Source: RGIG5952 sp045603485 (GTDB lineage: Bacteria; Verrucomicrobiota; Kiritimatiellia; RFP12; JAAYLN01). From it: a stretch of DNA of 64,000 bases. This document shows positions 15,379 to 24,557 of this stretch, in pieces. Positions within the stretch are counted from its first letter, which is position 1. Every line of letters starts with the position of its first letter. The notes below the pieces were generated by a model. That model was not told where the DNA came from. It saw nothing but the letters and a program-made list of their open reading frames with translations, and did no database searches. A program made the translations under genes and the position numbers. The DNA lies in the NCBI GenBank assembly GCA_045603485.1, contig JAZUMF010000095.1, forward strand, positions 1 to 64,000, in the 5' to 3' direction.

Positions 15379-17034
15379 ATGAAAAAATCAGGAGCATCAG
15401 TCGTAATCGAGGCGTTGTGTCGAAACGGTGTCGAAACGGTATTCGGATATCCGGGCGGTGCGGTTCTTCCGATTTACGATGAACTGTACAAAAATACGCA
15501 TCGCTTGAAGCATGTATTGTGCGCTCATGAGCAGAATGCGGCTCATGCGGCAGATGGTTATGCCCGTGTCACCGGAAAACCCGGAGTTGTTATCGCTACC
15601 AGCGGTCCCGGCGCGACCAATCTTGTTACGGGAATTGCCAACGCTTATCTCGACAGTGTGCCGTTGGTTGCCGTTACGGGAAATGTGGCGGTCCCGCTGT
15701 TGGGCAGAGACAGTTTTCAGGAAGTTGACATCACCGGGATCACACGCGAGATAGTTAAACACAATTTTTCTGTCGGCGATGTCAGGGAATTGTCAGCCAT
15801 ATTGGATGCCGCTTTCGAGATTGCTTCGTCAGGCCGTCCCGGCCCGGTTTTGGTGGATATCCCTAAAAGCGTGCAGGTGGATACATGTGATGATTCGGAG
15901 TTTGTGCGCCGTGAGCTGTTTTTCAATGAACTGCCGGAGCCTGATCTCGCTGAGGCGGTCGCGGCGATCACTGAATCAAAACGCCCTCTGATCTATGCGG
16001 GAGGCGGAGTTGTCGCCGCTGGCGCAAGTTGCGAATTGCGGGCATTGGCTGATCGTATATCAGCCCCGGTCGCCTTCAGTATGATGGGGTTGACGGCGTT
16101 GCCGTCGGACTATCCTGCAAATCTCGGGATGTGCGGTATGCACGGTTCGAGGAGTTCGGCAAAAATGCAAAGCGAATGCGATTTGATTATCGCTCTGGCG
16201 GTTCGGTTTTCAGATCGGGCGACGGGAAACACCGCAAAATACAAAGAGGGCAAAAAAATAATCCATGTGGATATAGACTATGCCGAGATCGGCAAAAATA
16301 CGGCAGCGGAGATTGAATTGTGCGGAGATGTTAAAGATATTTTGCGAAAACTTCTTGCGGTTTTGCCTAAGTCGGATCGTCCGGAATGGAAAAAGAGAGT
16401 GAGTAGAGCGAAGAAGCTGGATATGTCGCACGACGAAAAAAAGCTTACTCCCGCGACTTTGCTGAAGACAGTCGCAAAATTTTGCGATGATGACACTGTC
16501 ATTGCCACGGATGTGGGACAGCATCAGATGTGGACGATGCAGTATTTTCCGTTCAAATCGCCGCGGACTCTGCTTACATCAGGCGGGCTGGGTACGATGG
16601 GATTCGGATTGGGGGCTGCGATCGGAGGTTGTATCGCCAATCAGCGGAAGCGGACGGTACTTTTCACGGGGGACGGTTCGTTCGGGATGTCTCTGCATGA
16701 GTTGGCGACGGCGGTTTCCCAGAATCTGCCGTTGCTGATTGTAATCTTCAACAATGGTGTTTTGGGAATGGTGCGGCAGTGGCAGACGATGTTTTACGAT
16801 AAGCATTATTCACATACGACATTGAATCGGAAAACGGATTTCCCGGCACTGGCAAGGGCATTTGGGGCGGAAGGAAGAAAGATAGCTTCGGTGGCAGAAT
16901 TGGAAAATGCGCTGGAGAGCCTTGCTGCGGATGTCCCGACGGTGCTGGATTGTCAGGTGGATATGGATGAGTTTGTGCTGCCGATGATTCCACCGGGCGG
17001 AAGTGTGCAGGATCTTATAACTGGGAGAAATTGA
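15379..17034 (+). CDS. ilvB: acetolactate synthase large subunit
   Basis: A 551-residue ThDP enzyme that condenses pyruvate (or pyruvate plus 2-oxobutyrate), the first common step of Val/Leu/Ile synthesis. Visible motifs: GYPGGAVLPIYDEL, catalytic Glu in HEQNAAHAADGYAR, and the ThDP/Mg site GDGSFGM ending in IFNN. The start at 15379 is chosen by protein alignment to MKKSGASVVIEAL; an in-frame ATG at 15361 lies against the terminator and is possible. Translation further upstream would read through the terminator in an alternate frame of leader 2 and is rejected. Confidence 0.95.
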   Translation: MKKSGASVVIEALCRNGVETVFGYPGGAVLPIYDELYKNTHRLKHVLCAHEQNAAHAADGYARVTGKPGVVIATSGPGATNLVTGIANAYLDSVPLVAVTGNVAVPLLGRDSFQEVDITGITREIVKHNFSVGDVRELSAILDAAFEIASSGRPGPVLVDIPKSVQVDTCDDSEFVRRELFFNELPEPDLAEAVAAITESKRPLIYAGGGVVAAGASCELRALADRISAPVAFSMMGLTALPSDYPANLGMCGMHGSRSSAKMQSECDLIIALAVRFSDRATGNTAKYKEGKKIIHVDIDYAEIGKNTAAEIELCGDVKDILRKLLAVLPKSDRPEWKKRVSRAKKLDMSHDEKKLTPATLLKTVAKFCDDDTVIATDVGQHQMWTMQYFPFKSPRTLLTSGGLGTMGFGLGAAIGGCIANQRKRTVLFTGDGSFGMSLHELATAVSQNLPLLIVIFNNGVLGMVRQWQTMFYDKHYSHTTLNRKTDFPALARAFGAEGRKIASVAELENALESLAADVPTVLDCQVDMDEFVLPMIPPGGSVQDLITGRN

Positions 17035-17036
17035 AA

Positions 17037-17285
17037 ATGGAACATTTTATTGTGGAGCTTACTGTGGCAAACCATTGCGGTGTACTCAACCGCATTACCG
17101 GATTATATGCCAAGCAAAAATACAATATCGATTCTCTGACGGTGCATGAAAGCAAAGACCCTGCTCTTTCGGTCATGCGAATCGCATCTCGCGGAGATAC
17201 TGCCGTACAGGTGCAGATGACAAGGCAGCTGCGCAAATTTTTTGATGTTAAAACCGTTGTTCTTCTGAACAACCAAATGCTCTGA
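17037..17285 (+). CDS. ilvN: acetolactate synthase small (regulatory) subunit, ACT only
   Basis: An 82-residue ACT domain (HFIVELTVANHCGVLNRITG, then YNIDSLTV) that binds valine and regulates IlvB. Typical small subunits are about 85-170 residues; this is the short form without the C-terminal activation domain. The ATG at 17037 has GGGAGAA 7 nt upstream; a TTG at 17031 overlapping ilvB is a weaker choice. Confidence 0.9.
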   Translation: MEHFIVELTVANHCGVLNRITGLYAKQKYNIDSLTVHESKDPALSVMRIASRGDTAVQVQMTRQLRKFFDVKTVVLLNNQML

Positions 17286-17316
17286 AACAACAAAACTCCA
17301 AAGAAAGGTAAAAAAA

Positions 17317-18306
17317 ATGAGCGAAATGTACTACAACGAAAACTGCAACCCCGATCTGCTCAAAGATCTGACCATAGCCGTGATCGGCTACGGCAGCCAG
17401 GGTCATGCACACGCACAAAACTTGCGTGACAGCGGCATGAATGTGTTGGTCGGGCTTTATGAAAACTCCAAAAGTGCCGCCGTTGCAAAAGCGGATGGTT
17501 TTGAAGTTCTCAATACGCCCGATGCGGTCAAAAGGGCCGATTGGGTGATGATGCTGGTCAACGATGAAAAAATGCGTTCCATCTACGAAAACGGCGTCAG
17601 GGAAAATTTACGCCCGGGTATGACATTGAGTTTTGCCCACGGTTTCAATGTCCACTTTAAAGAGATAGTGCCGCCTGATTTCGTCAATGTTGTCATGATT
17701 GCGCCAAAGGGGCCTGGGCACACGGTACGCAGCCAGTTTGTCGAGGGCAAGGGCGTTCCATGTCTGGTGGCGGTTCAGCAGGATGCTTCCGGTAATGCGA
17801 TGGAGCTGGCTTTGGCGTATGCGCACGGCCTTGGTGCAGGTCGCGCCGGAATTCTGGAAACGACTTTCAGAGAGGAAACCGAAACAGACCTCTTTGGCGA
17901 ACAGGCTGTTTTGTGCGGCGGTGTCACTGCGCTGATGCAGGCGGGTTTTGAAACTCTTGTCGAGGCCGGGTACAAGCCTGAAAGCGCCTATTTCGAATGT
18001 ATACACGAGATGAAGCTCATCATCGATCTGGTGGTTAAGGGCGGATTTTCATTTATGCGCTACAGCATCAGCGACACTGCTGAATACGGAGACTACAACA
18101 CCGGCCACCGTCTGATAACCGATGCCACTAAGGCAGAGATGAAGAAGGTGCTTGCTGAAATCCAGGATGGCACATTTGCCCGTAAATGGCTGAAAGAAAA
18201 TGCCGATGGCAAACCTCTTTTCACCAGACAGCGTGAAGCAGCCAAAGCGCATCAGCTGGAAACTGTAGGAGCGGAACTGCGAGCTAAAATGAATTGGAAC
18301 AAATAA
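17317..18306 (+). CDS. ilvC: ketol-acid reductoisomerase (class I)
   Basis: A 329-residue NADPH-dependent enzyme converting acetohydroxy acids to dihydroxy acids. The Rossmann motif GYGSQGHAHAQNLRDSG is at about residue 24. Mg-binding acidic residues are in ETETDLFGEQ and in CIHEMKLIIDL. Length is that of class I. An AAAGG ribosome-binding site precedes the ATG by about 9 nt. Confidence 0.97.
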   Translation: MSEMYYNENCNPDLLKDLTIAVIGYGSQGHAHAQNLRDSGMNVLVGLYENSKSAAVAKADGFEVLNTPDAVKRADWVMMLVNDEKMRSIYENGVRENLRPGMTLSFAHGFNVHFKEIVPPDFVNVVMIAPKGPGHTVRSQFVEGKGVPCLVAVQQDASGNAMELALAYAHGLGAGRAGILETTFREETETDLFGEQAVLCGGVTALMQAGFETLVEAGYKPESAYFECIHEMKLIIDLVVKGGFSFMRYSISDTAEYGDYNTGHRLITDATKAEMKKVLAEIQDGTFARKWLKENADGKPLFTRQREAAKAHQLETVGAELRAKMNWNK

Positions 18307-19934
18307 TGAACAGCGATAGATTGAGTAAAGGGGTATCCGCCGCGCCTCAGCGCGCCTTGTTGGGCGCGCTGGGATACACCAGAGAACAGATGAGGCGCCC
18401 GTTGGTCGGGGTGGTCAACAGTTTTAACGAAGTCGTCCCCGGGCACACGCATTTACAGCAGATTGCCAGAGCGGTAAAGGATGGCGTTCTTTCGGCAGGC
18501 GGCACTCCTATGGAGTTTAACACTATCGCCGTGTGTGATGGATTGGCGATGGGGCATGACGGAATGCACTATTCGCTGGTCTCCAGAGAGTTGATTGCAG
18601 ACAGTGTTGAATGTATGGTTAAAGCCCACTGCTTCGACGCTCTGATCTTCATCCCAAACTGCGATAAAGTAGTTCCCGGTATGCTGATGGCGGCAGCCCG
18701 CTGCAATCTGCCATCGATTTTTGTCTCCGGCGGCCCGATGCTTTCTCTTGACGGCAAGGATCTGAATACCGTTTTTGAAGCGGTTGGCGCAGTCAATGCC
18801 GGGAAAATGGGTGCGGCGGAACTTGAGGAAGTCGAGTGTTCAAGCTGTCCCGGATGCGGTTCCTGCTCGGGGATGTTTACCGCCAATTCGATGAATTGCC
18901 TTTGCGAGGCAATCGGTATGGCACTTCCCGGAAACGGCACGATACCTGCGGTCTATTCGCAGCGGATCCATTTGGCTAAACAGGCAGGAATGAAGATTAT
19001 GGAACTGCTTGAACGCAACTTCCGCCCATGCGATATTATGACCAAGAAGGCGTTTCACAATGCGCTGACGGTTGATATGGCACTTGGATGCTCGACCAAT
19101 ACCGTACTGCATCTGCCGGCAATTGCCGCCGAGGCCGGGGTGGAAATCGATCTGAGCGTTGTAAATGAAATCAGCGCCCGCACGCCCAACCTGTGTCACC
19201 TTGCCCCGGCGGGTAAACATCACATGCAGGATCTTCACCGCGCCGGCGGCGTTTCGGCGGTGATGAAAGAGGTTTCGCATCTGTTGAATCTTGATTGCCT
19301 GACGGTTTCTGGGAAGAGGCTTGGTGAGGTTGTTGCCTATGCCGATGTCAGAGACCGTGAGGTTGTGCAGCGCTATGCCAATGAAGGTGGTTTGGCCGTA
19401 TTGTACGGCAATCTTGCTCCTGACGGCGGAATCGTCAAACGATGCGCGGTTCGCAAAGAGATGCTCCGTTTTACCGGAAGGGCAAGGGTTTTTGAGTGTG
19501 AAGAGGATGCGGTCAAAGCCATTCTTTCAGGCAAAATCGTCAAAGGTGATTGTGTTGTAATCCGCAATGAAGGTCCTGCCGGGGGACCAGGTATGCGCGA
19601 GATGCTTTCTCCTACCAGCGCTATCGCCGGAATGGGTTTGGATGCTGATGTGGCACTTATCACCGATGGCAGATTTTCCGGAGCAACCAGAGGGGCGGCG
19701 ATCGGACACATTTCGCCGGAAGCGGTTTCAGGTGGCGCCATAGCACTTGTGGAGGAAGGCGATTTGATAAAAATCGACATCCCGAACTATTCGCTGGAAC
19801 TACTGGTGGATGATGAAACCATGAAGGCAAGGCGTGCAGGAAAGACATTTGCACAGCCAAAGCGGCTTTGCGGATATCTTAAACGCTATGCGGCTCAGGT
19901 TTTGTCTGCGGATAAAGGAGCAAGATTATGCTGA
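18306..19934 (+). CDS. ilvD: dihydroxy-acid dehydratase
   Basis: A 542-residue Fe-S dehydratase making the 2-oxo acid precursors of Val and Ile. Cluster Cys motifs are visible in FIPNCDKVVPGM and CPGCGSCSGMFTANSMNCL. The start at 18306 overlaps the ilvC stop (TAATG), indicating coupling; an in-frame ATG at 18294 inside ilvC is less likely. It is shorter than E. coli IlvD (616) but within the usual range. Confidence 0.96.
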   Translation: MNSDRLSKGVSAAPQRALLGALGYTREQMRRPLVGVVNSFNEVVPGHTHLQQIARAVKDGVLSAGGTPMEFNTIAVCDGLAMGHDGMHYSLVSRELIADSVECMVKAHCFDALIFIPNCDKVVPGMLMAAARCNLPSIFVSGGPMLSLDGKDLNTVFEAVGAVNAGKMGAAELEEVECSSCPGCGSCSGMFTANSMNCLCEAIGMALPGNGTIPAVYSQRIHLAKQAGMKIMELLERNFRPCDIMTKKAFHNALTVDMALGCSTNTVLHLPAIAAEAGVEIDLSVVNEISARTPNLCHLAPAGKHHMQDLHRAGGVSAVMKEVSHLLNLDCLTVSGKRLGEVVAYADVRDREVVQRYANEGGLAVLYGNLAPDGGIVKRCAVRKEMLRFTGRARVFECEEDAVKAILSGKIVKGDCVVIRNEGPAGGPGMREMLSPTSAIAGMGLDADVALITDGRFSGATRGAAIGHISPEAVSGGAIALVEEGDLIKIDIPNYSLELLVDDETMKARRAGKTFAQPKRLCGYLKRYAAQVLSADKGARLC

Positions 19935-21118
19935 CACTGGATAAAGTCTACAAGGCGGGGCACCTGCTTAAAAGTGTGGCGCGTTATACCGACATGATTG
20001 AAAGCAACGGTTTGACCGATTGCTGTCAGTTGCGCCTGAAAGCGGAAAATTTGCAGTTGACCGGATCGTTCAAACTGCGCGGGGCATTTTTCAAAATCGC
20101 CAATCTGCCGCAAGACGGCAGAGAGATTGTCGCCTGCTCGGCGGGTAATCACTCGCAGGGCGTTTCGCTTGCGGCGAAAAAACTCAACCGCAAGGCTGTT
20201 ATTTTCATGCCCAGCATAGCTCCCATCTCCAAAGTGGAGGCGACCGAAAAACTTGGTGCGGAAGTCCATCTGGTTGACGGCGTTTACGATGACGCGTATC
20301 TCGCGGCTGAGAAATATTGCAGCGAGCGCGACAGCGTTTTTGTCCATCCCTTCAACGATGAAGATGTGATTGCCGGTCAAGGCACCATAGCGCTTGAAAT
20401 TTTAGAGCAGTACCCCGAAGTTGACACAGTGCTGGTTCCGGTAGGGGGAGGCGGTCTGGTCGCAGGTGTGGCGTTCACTTTAAAACAGCTGAACCCCGCA
20501 TGCAAGGTTTATGGCGTTCAGGCCGAAGGTGCTCCGGGAATGTTTAAGGCGTTTGCTGAAAAACATGAGGTGACGCTTGAAAAAGTCTCTACCTTTGCTG
20601 ATGGCATTGCCGTAAAAACGCCCGGCGCGCTCACCAGGAAATTATGCTGCAGGTATGTTGACGGCATCGTCACCGTAAGCGATGATGAGATTGCCACCGC
20701 CATTTTGACATTGATGGAAAAACAGAAATTGGTTGCCGAAGGTGCGGGAGCGGCGGCTGTTGCCGCCGTATTGGCCGGTAAAATCGACTTGGCGAGAAAA
20801 AACGTTTGCGCCGTAATCTCTGGCGGAAACATAGATGTCAACATCCTCTCTCGGGTCATCAACCGGGGGCTGCTTTCAAGCGGCAGGGTCGCAGAGTTAA
20901 AAATCGCCATGCTGGACAAGCCCGGTCAACTCCGTGAGGTGTCGACCATAATCGCCGGCTGCGGCGCCAATGTCATTCAGGTTCGTCACGATCCGGGTGG
21001 CGAGCACGCCGATATAATCGGTTGCTTTCTCCATATCAAAATGGAAACGCGCAACTTTAACCAACTGAAACAGATTCGCCAAGCTCTGGTAACGGCAGGT
21101 TATCAGATATTGAATTGA
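19928..21118 (+). CDS. ilvA: threonine ammonia-lyase (threonine deaminase)
   Basis: A 396-residue fold-type II PLP enzyme converting Thr to 2-oxobutyrate, the entry to Ile synthesis. The PLP lysine is K49 in LTGSFKLRGAF, and the phosphate-binding loop VPVGGGGLVAG is present. A single ACT-like domain follows at about residues 325-396. The one-ACT form resembles TdcB-like or short IlvA enzymes, but the place in the ilv operon supports a biosynthetic role. It overlaps ilvD by 7 nt. Confidence 0.93.
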   Translation: MLTLDKVYKAGHLLKSVARYTDMIESNGLTDCCQLRLKAENLQLTGSFKLRGAFFKIANLPQDGREIVACSAGNHSQGVSLAAKKLNRKAVIFMPSIAPISKVEATEKLGAEVHLVDGVYDDAYLAAEKYCSERDSVFVHPFNDEDVIAGQGTIALEILEQYPEVDTVLVPVGGGGLVAGVAFTLKQLNPACKVYGVQAEGAPGMFKAFAEKHEVTLEKVSTFADGIAVKTPGALTRKLCCRYVDGIVTVSDDEIATAILTLMEKQKLVAEGAGAAAVAAVLAGKIDLARKNVCAVISGGNIDVNILSRVINRGLLSSGRVAELKIAMLDKPGQLREVSTIIAGCGANVIQVRHDPGGEHADIIGCFLHIKMETRNFNQLKQIRQALVTAGYQILN

Positions 21119-21127
21119 AAGGAAAAT

Positions 21128-21508
21128 ATGAATACCATTGTTTCAACCGACAAAGCACCGGCAGCCGTCGGTCCATATTCGCAAGCGGTGAAAAGCGGCA
21201 ATATGCTCTTCTGCTCCGGACAGATAGCCATCGATCCGGCAAGCGGCAATCTGTCAGGAGATGATATAAAAAGTCAGACAGAACAGGTAATGAAAAACAT
21301 TTCCGCGCTGCTTGCCGCCTCCGGGGTGACTTTTGCCGATGTGGTAAAGACGACATGTTTTCTTGCAAATATCGATGACTTTGCGGAATTTAACACCATT
21401 TACGCCCGGCATTTCACCGCGAAACCCGCAAGGAGTTGTGTCGCGGTTGCGGCCTTGCCAAAAAAAGCTTTGGTCGAAGTTGAGGTAATTGCGGTTATCG
21501 GCGAATAA
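21128..21508 (+). CDS. ridA: RidA family 2-iminobutanoate/2-iminopropanoate deaminase
   Basis: A 126-residue YjgF/YER057c/UK114 protein (APAAVGPYSQAVKSGNMLFC, CSGQIAID, and RSCVAVAALPKKALVEVE with the substrate-binding Arg). It hydrolyses reactive enamine/imine products released by threonine deaminase. It lies 9 nt after ilvA with an AAAGGAAA ribosome-binding site, so enzyme and detoxifier are co-transcribed. Confidence 0.95.
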   Translation: MNTIVSTDKAPAAVGPYSQAVKSGNMLFCSGQIAIDPASGNLSGDDIKSQTEQVMKNISALLAASGVTFADVVKTTCFLANIDDFAEFNTIYARHFTAKPARSCVAVAALPKKALVEVEVIAVIGE

Positions 21509-21536
21509 GTCTCTTTGTGTAAGTGCATAAAGATGA

Positions 21537-21560
21537 TGAGGGCGGCCGACGCCGCCCTCA
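21537..21560 (+). terminator. GC-rich hairpin after the ilv operon
   Basis: TGAGGGCGGC-cgac-GCCGCCCTCA, a perfect 10-bp stem 28 nt after the ridA stop. There is no U-run behind it, so it may stabilise the mRNA end or act with Rho. Confidence 0.5.
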
Positions 21561-21574
21561 TAAGCAATTAAGTG

Positions 21575-21895
21575 CCAGACTATTACACTTGACATAGCGG
21601 CGCAACCTCACTATACTAACGCAATAAATAGTCGGTATCACAAAATCTCTGCGTTAAAACTTTCACTTTTTAAGGGGACAGTCCTTTTCGTTTCCCCACG
21701 TATTATACTAATAACAAGCATTCTAACTTTTCAACACACACAAAATGAGATTACGGTGCGGAACAAATTTCACCAAAAATCTCCGCGCCTATGCGTCTTT
21801 GCGTTCTCTGCGGTAAAACTACCGCTCGCATTTTGTTCCGCACCGTAATCTTAATTTTGTACCGAATAAAAAGGGGACAGTCCTTTTCGTTTCAC
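21575..21895. repeat. MITE-like repeat cluster, ilv side
   Basis: Contains a perfect-spacing promoter TTGACA (21589-21594) N17 TATACT (21612-21617) and a small inverted-repeat element at about 21743-21857. The element's ends (AAAATGAGATTACGGTGCGG type) are the same as those at 31515-31775. Two copies of the short palindrome-like GGGGACAGTCCTTTTCG flank it (near 21677 and 21872). No gene is visible in 21509-22047. It shares long stretches with 30961-31846. Confidence 0.8.
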
Positions 21896-22047
21896 ATCGC
21901 TACATAGAAAACCACCAAATCGCTTCGGTCAACCATATTTCGATTTCTAGATTGGTGTGCAGCTTTGGGATATATATTTTCATCAGGGTTGTACATATTG
22001 ATTGCCATTATTTTGAGTAGAATTATAAGGGAATATACGTTGATGTG

Positions 22048-22087
22048 TTGAAAATTCCCTTAATTTATGATATTATTTAAGGGAATT
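22048..22087 (+). promoter_or_regulatory. promoter with palindromic operator for the second Fic gene
   Basis: TTGAAA (22048-22053), 17-nt spacer, TATTAT (22071-22076). Perfect 11-bp arms AATTCCCTTAA (22053-22063) and TTAAGGGAATT (22077-22087) enclose the spacer end and -10, so a bound dimer would block RNA polymerase. A third half-site-like AAGGGAATA lies at about 22027-22035. A TGGAGGTGG ribosome-binding site follows. Confidence 0.75.
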
Positions 22088-22103
22088 ATTTGGAGGTGGC
22101 ACA

Positions 22104-23150
22104 ATGAGAACCTTTAATTACTCTAAAATAAGCGAAAACAAATGGGATTCCGAGTTGCTCGGTTTGATTGCGGCTATTTACAAGGAAGCCGGGAAACAAG
22201 AGATGTATTTGAAGCAGCGTCCCGAGGAGCTTGAAAAGCTGGTGGAGATTGCAAAGGTACAAAGCACCGAGGCATCCAACGCCATTGAGGGCATCAAGAC
22301 CACAAGCACCCGTATCCGTCAGTTGATGGGAGATAAGACCACCCCCAGAAACCGCGATGAGCAGGAAATTGCAGGTTACAGAGACGTGCTGAATATTATC
22401 CACAAGAGTTTTGATGCTATTCCTCTGACACCGAATTATATCCTTCAGCTTCATAAAATGCTTTATAGCCATATGAATAACCCGATGGCGGGTAAAACCA
22501 AAAGCGTTCAGAACTATATCAGCGCAACCTATCCCGACGGTCATACCGAAACGCTGTTTACGCCCCTTGCACCCTTTGAGACATCGGGGGCACTGGAGAC
22601 AATATGCAATGAGTATAACCGTGTAATCGGCAATATGGAGCTTGAACCGCTGATTGCCATTCCCACCTTTATACACGATTTCCTTTGTATTCATCCATTC
22701 AATGACGGAAACGGCAGAATGAGCCGTCTGCTCACGACGCTCCTTTTATACCGCAACGGATTTTACGTTGGAAAGTATATCTCCCTTGAAGCAAAGATTG
22801 CGAAGAACAAGGATCTGTATTATGAGGTTCTGCATCAATCCCAGCAGGGTTGGCACGAGGGTGAAGCGGATGCTGTTTCGTTTATCAAATATATTCTCGG
22901 CACTATTCTTGCAGCATACAGAGATTTTGAAGACCGCTTTGCATTGGTAGAAACAAAACTCTCATCTCTTGAAATGGTAAGACGTGCGACGCAGAATAAG
23001 ATCGGCCGCTTCAAAAAGCAGGATATTATGGAGCTTTGCCCGTCACTCAGTATTAGCTCGGTAGAAGGCGCACTCCGCAAACTCGTCGCTGAAGGTGAAC
23101 TAAAGCGTGAAGGAAACGGTAAAAATACCACTTATTATAGGCTGAAGTGA
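22104..23150 (+). CDS. Fic family protein (Firmicutes-like)
   Basis: A 348-residue Fic protein with catalytic motif HPFNDGNGRMSRLL and an inhibitory helix motif SNAIEG near residue 60. The C-terminal winged helix (KKQDIMELCPSLSISSVEGA) suggests DNA binding and fits the palindromic operator 17 nt upstream. Compared with the first Fic gene it has a different domain length and looks closer to clostridial Fic proteins, so recent transfer is likely (judgement from memory). A hairpin at 23161-23187 (TGCAACGCT/AGCGTTGCA) follows the stop. Confidence 0.92.
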   Translation: MRTFNYSKISENKWDSELLGLIAAIYKEAGKQEMYLKQRPEELEKLVEIAKVQSTEASNAIEGIKTTSTRIRQLMGDKTTPRNRDEQEIAGYRDVLNIIHKSFDAIPLTPNYILQLHKMLYSHMNNPMAGKTKSVQNYISATYPDGHTETLFTPLAPFETSGALETICNEYNRVIGNMELEPLIAIPTFIHDFLCIHPFNDGNGRMSRLLTTLLLYRNGFYVGKYISLEAKIAKNKDLYYEVLHQSQQGWHEGEADAVSFIKYILGTILAAYRDFEDRFALVETKLSSLEMVRRATQNKIGRFKKQDIMELCPSLSISSVEGALRKLVAEGELKREGNGKNTTYYRLK

Positions 23151-23160
23151 TACCTAAAAT

Positions 23161-23187
23161 TGCAACGCTCGGTGCTGTAGCGTTGCA
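23161..23187 (+). terminator. hairpin after fic
   Basis: Perfect 9-bp stem TGCAACGCT / AGCGTTGCA with a 9-nt loop, 10 nt after the Fic stop; GATAC/GTATC bases extend it. There is no strong T-run. Confidence 0.4.
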
Positions 23188-23308
23188 TTGTATCAAAATA
23201 CCACTTGATTTTCAACGGGCAGTGGCCGCAGTTTGTCAAATAGAAAGTACACCGAAGAGAGATACTACCTATCCCCGTTTCTCATTTGCTTGTACACCCA
23301 GAGCAATA

Positions 23309-23337
23309 TTGGGTGGAAAAAGCGATAATTATATGAT
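23309..23337 (+). promoter_or_regulatory. candidate promoter of the GH32 gene
   Basis: TTGGGT (23309-23314), 17-nt spacer, TATGAT (23332-23337), 49 nt before the start. A strong AGGAAAGG ribosome-binding site lies between. Confidence 0.4.
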
Positions 23338-23386
23338 ACAATCAGTTCAATACCCAAATAATAAATTCGAGAGGAAAGGTTGATTT

Positions 23387-24481
23387 ATGGATTATCTGCA
23401 AAAATTGTGTTATCACTATAAACCGAAAAAGGGATGGGTCAATGACCCGAACGGTTTGGTCTACTTTAAAGGTTATTATCATATTTTTTATCAGCATGCG
23501 CCTGATTTTGAAATCCCATGGAAACAACCTATGCATTGGGGACATGCTAGAACAAAGAACTTTGTTGATTGGGAAGAATTGCCTGTTGCACTGTTTCCGG
23601 ACAGAGACTATGACAACAATGGTTGCTGGTCAGGTACGGCAATGGTGAAAGATGATACGCTCTATCTTTTCTATGCTTCGCTCAAAGGGGAAGAAAAAGT
23701 TCAAACCGTCAGTGTGGCATATTCGACAGACGGGATTCATTTTGAAAAGTATTCTAAAAATCCTGTTATTGCGCATTATCCTGCCGACGGCGGTCCTGAT
23801 TTTCGTGATCCGGCTATTTGCTGTATTGATGGGCAATATTACTGCGTTATGGCAAGCGGTAATCCCGAAAGTAAAACAGGACGACTTCTGCTGTATAAAA
23901 GTGAGAATCTGTTCAATTGGGAATATAAAGGAGTTATGTGTGAGTGGGAAGGCTGTAAATATGCAGAATGCCCGTCGTTTATGTCGGCGGAAAACGACTT
24001 ATATCTGCTAACTGCCTCGGTTTGCCCGTTTGATAAAAAGCACTACTTTTCGGTAATGTACGGCGAATTTTCAGACGGTCAGTTTACAATCAAACACATT
24101 GCCGAGGTGGATAAAGGACCTGACCAATACGCTGGGCAGGTATTCCGCGACCATTTAGGTAGAAATATTCTAATGAGTTGGATTCCCGGATGGAGTTATG
24201 TCGGTTTTGCCGAAAAAGATGTTGGTTGTATGTCTGTTCCAAGAGAGTTAAAGTTGAAAGACGGAAAAATAACTGCCTTCCCTATAAAAGAATTACAACA
24301 CTTGCTAAAAGATGAAGATGAGTGTTTAGAACGGACAGAAAACGGCTTCATTGTTAAAAGAAACGGTCGTGAGCCAATTACATATGTAGGAGATATTAAG
24401 GATATTAAAATTCTTCGTGATGCTTACATCGTTGAAATTTTTGTAAACGGCGGAGAGGAAATTTATTCTGCGTTGTTATAA
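23387..24481 (+). CDS. glycoside hydrolase family 32 (fructan/sucrose hydrolase)
   Basis: A 364-residue GH32 enzyme. The three acidic active-site motifs are present: nucleophile in WVNDPNG, transition-state stabiliser in FRDPAI, and acid/base in AECPSF. There is no signal peptide, so it probably acts in the cytoplasm on sucrose(-phosphate) or short fructo-oligosaccharides. It is shorter than usual (about 450-500): the five-bladed propeller is complete but the C-terminal beta-sandwich is reduced, with only IVEIFVNGGEEIYS left. It lies beside the Firmicutes-like Fic gene and may share its origin. Confidence 0.92.
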   Translation: MDYLQKLCYHYKPKKGWVNDPNGLVYFKGYYHIFYQHAPDFEIPWKQPMHWGHARTKNFVDWEELPVALFPDRDYDNNGCWSGTAMVKDDTLYLFYASLKGEEKVQTVSVAYSTDGIHFEKYSKNPVIAHYPADGGPDFRDPAICCIDGQYYCVMASGNPESKTGRLLLYKSENLFNWEYKGVMCEWEGCKYAECPSFMSAENDLYLLTASVCPFDKKHYFSVMYGEFSDGQFTIKHIAEVDKGPDQYAGQVFRDHLGRNILMSWIPGWSYVGFAEKDVGCMSVPRELKLKDGKITAFPIKELQHLLKDEDECLERTENGFIVKRNGREPITYVGDIKDIKILRDAYIVEIFVNGGEEIYSALL

Positions 24482-24503
24482 ACTTTTTAGGGGATTATTG
24501 CGC

Positions 24504-24540
24504 CCCCAAAGTCGCCTATTGTGATTTGGCGACATTGGGG
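24504..24540. terminator. hairpin between convergent genes
   Basis: CCCCAAAGTCGCC pairs with GGCGACATTGGGG (12 of 13 bp, one A-A mismatch). It sits between the convergent GH32 and beta-helix operons and could serve both; no T-run on either side. Confidence 0.4.
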
Positions 24541-24557
24541 ATTAGCAATATTATTAA

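Noticed and set aside
22086..22694. Minus-strand open frame of 202 codons opposite the Fic gene
   Set aside because: Antisense shadow; the plus frame has the complete Fic motif and ribosome-binding site.
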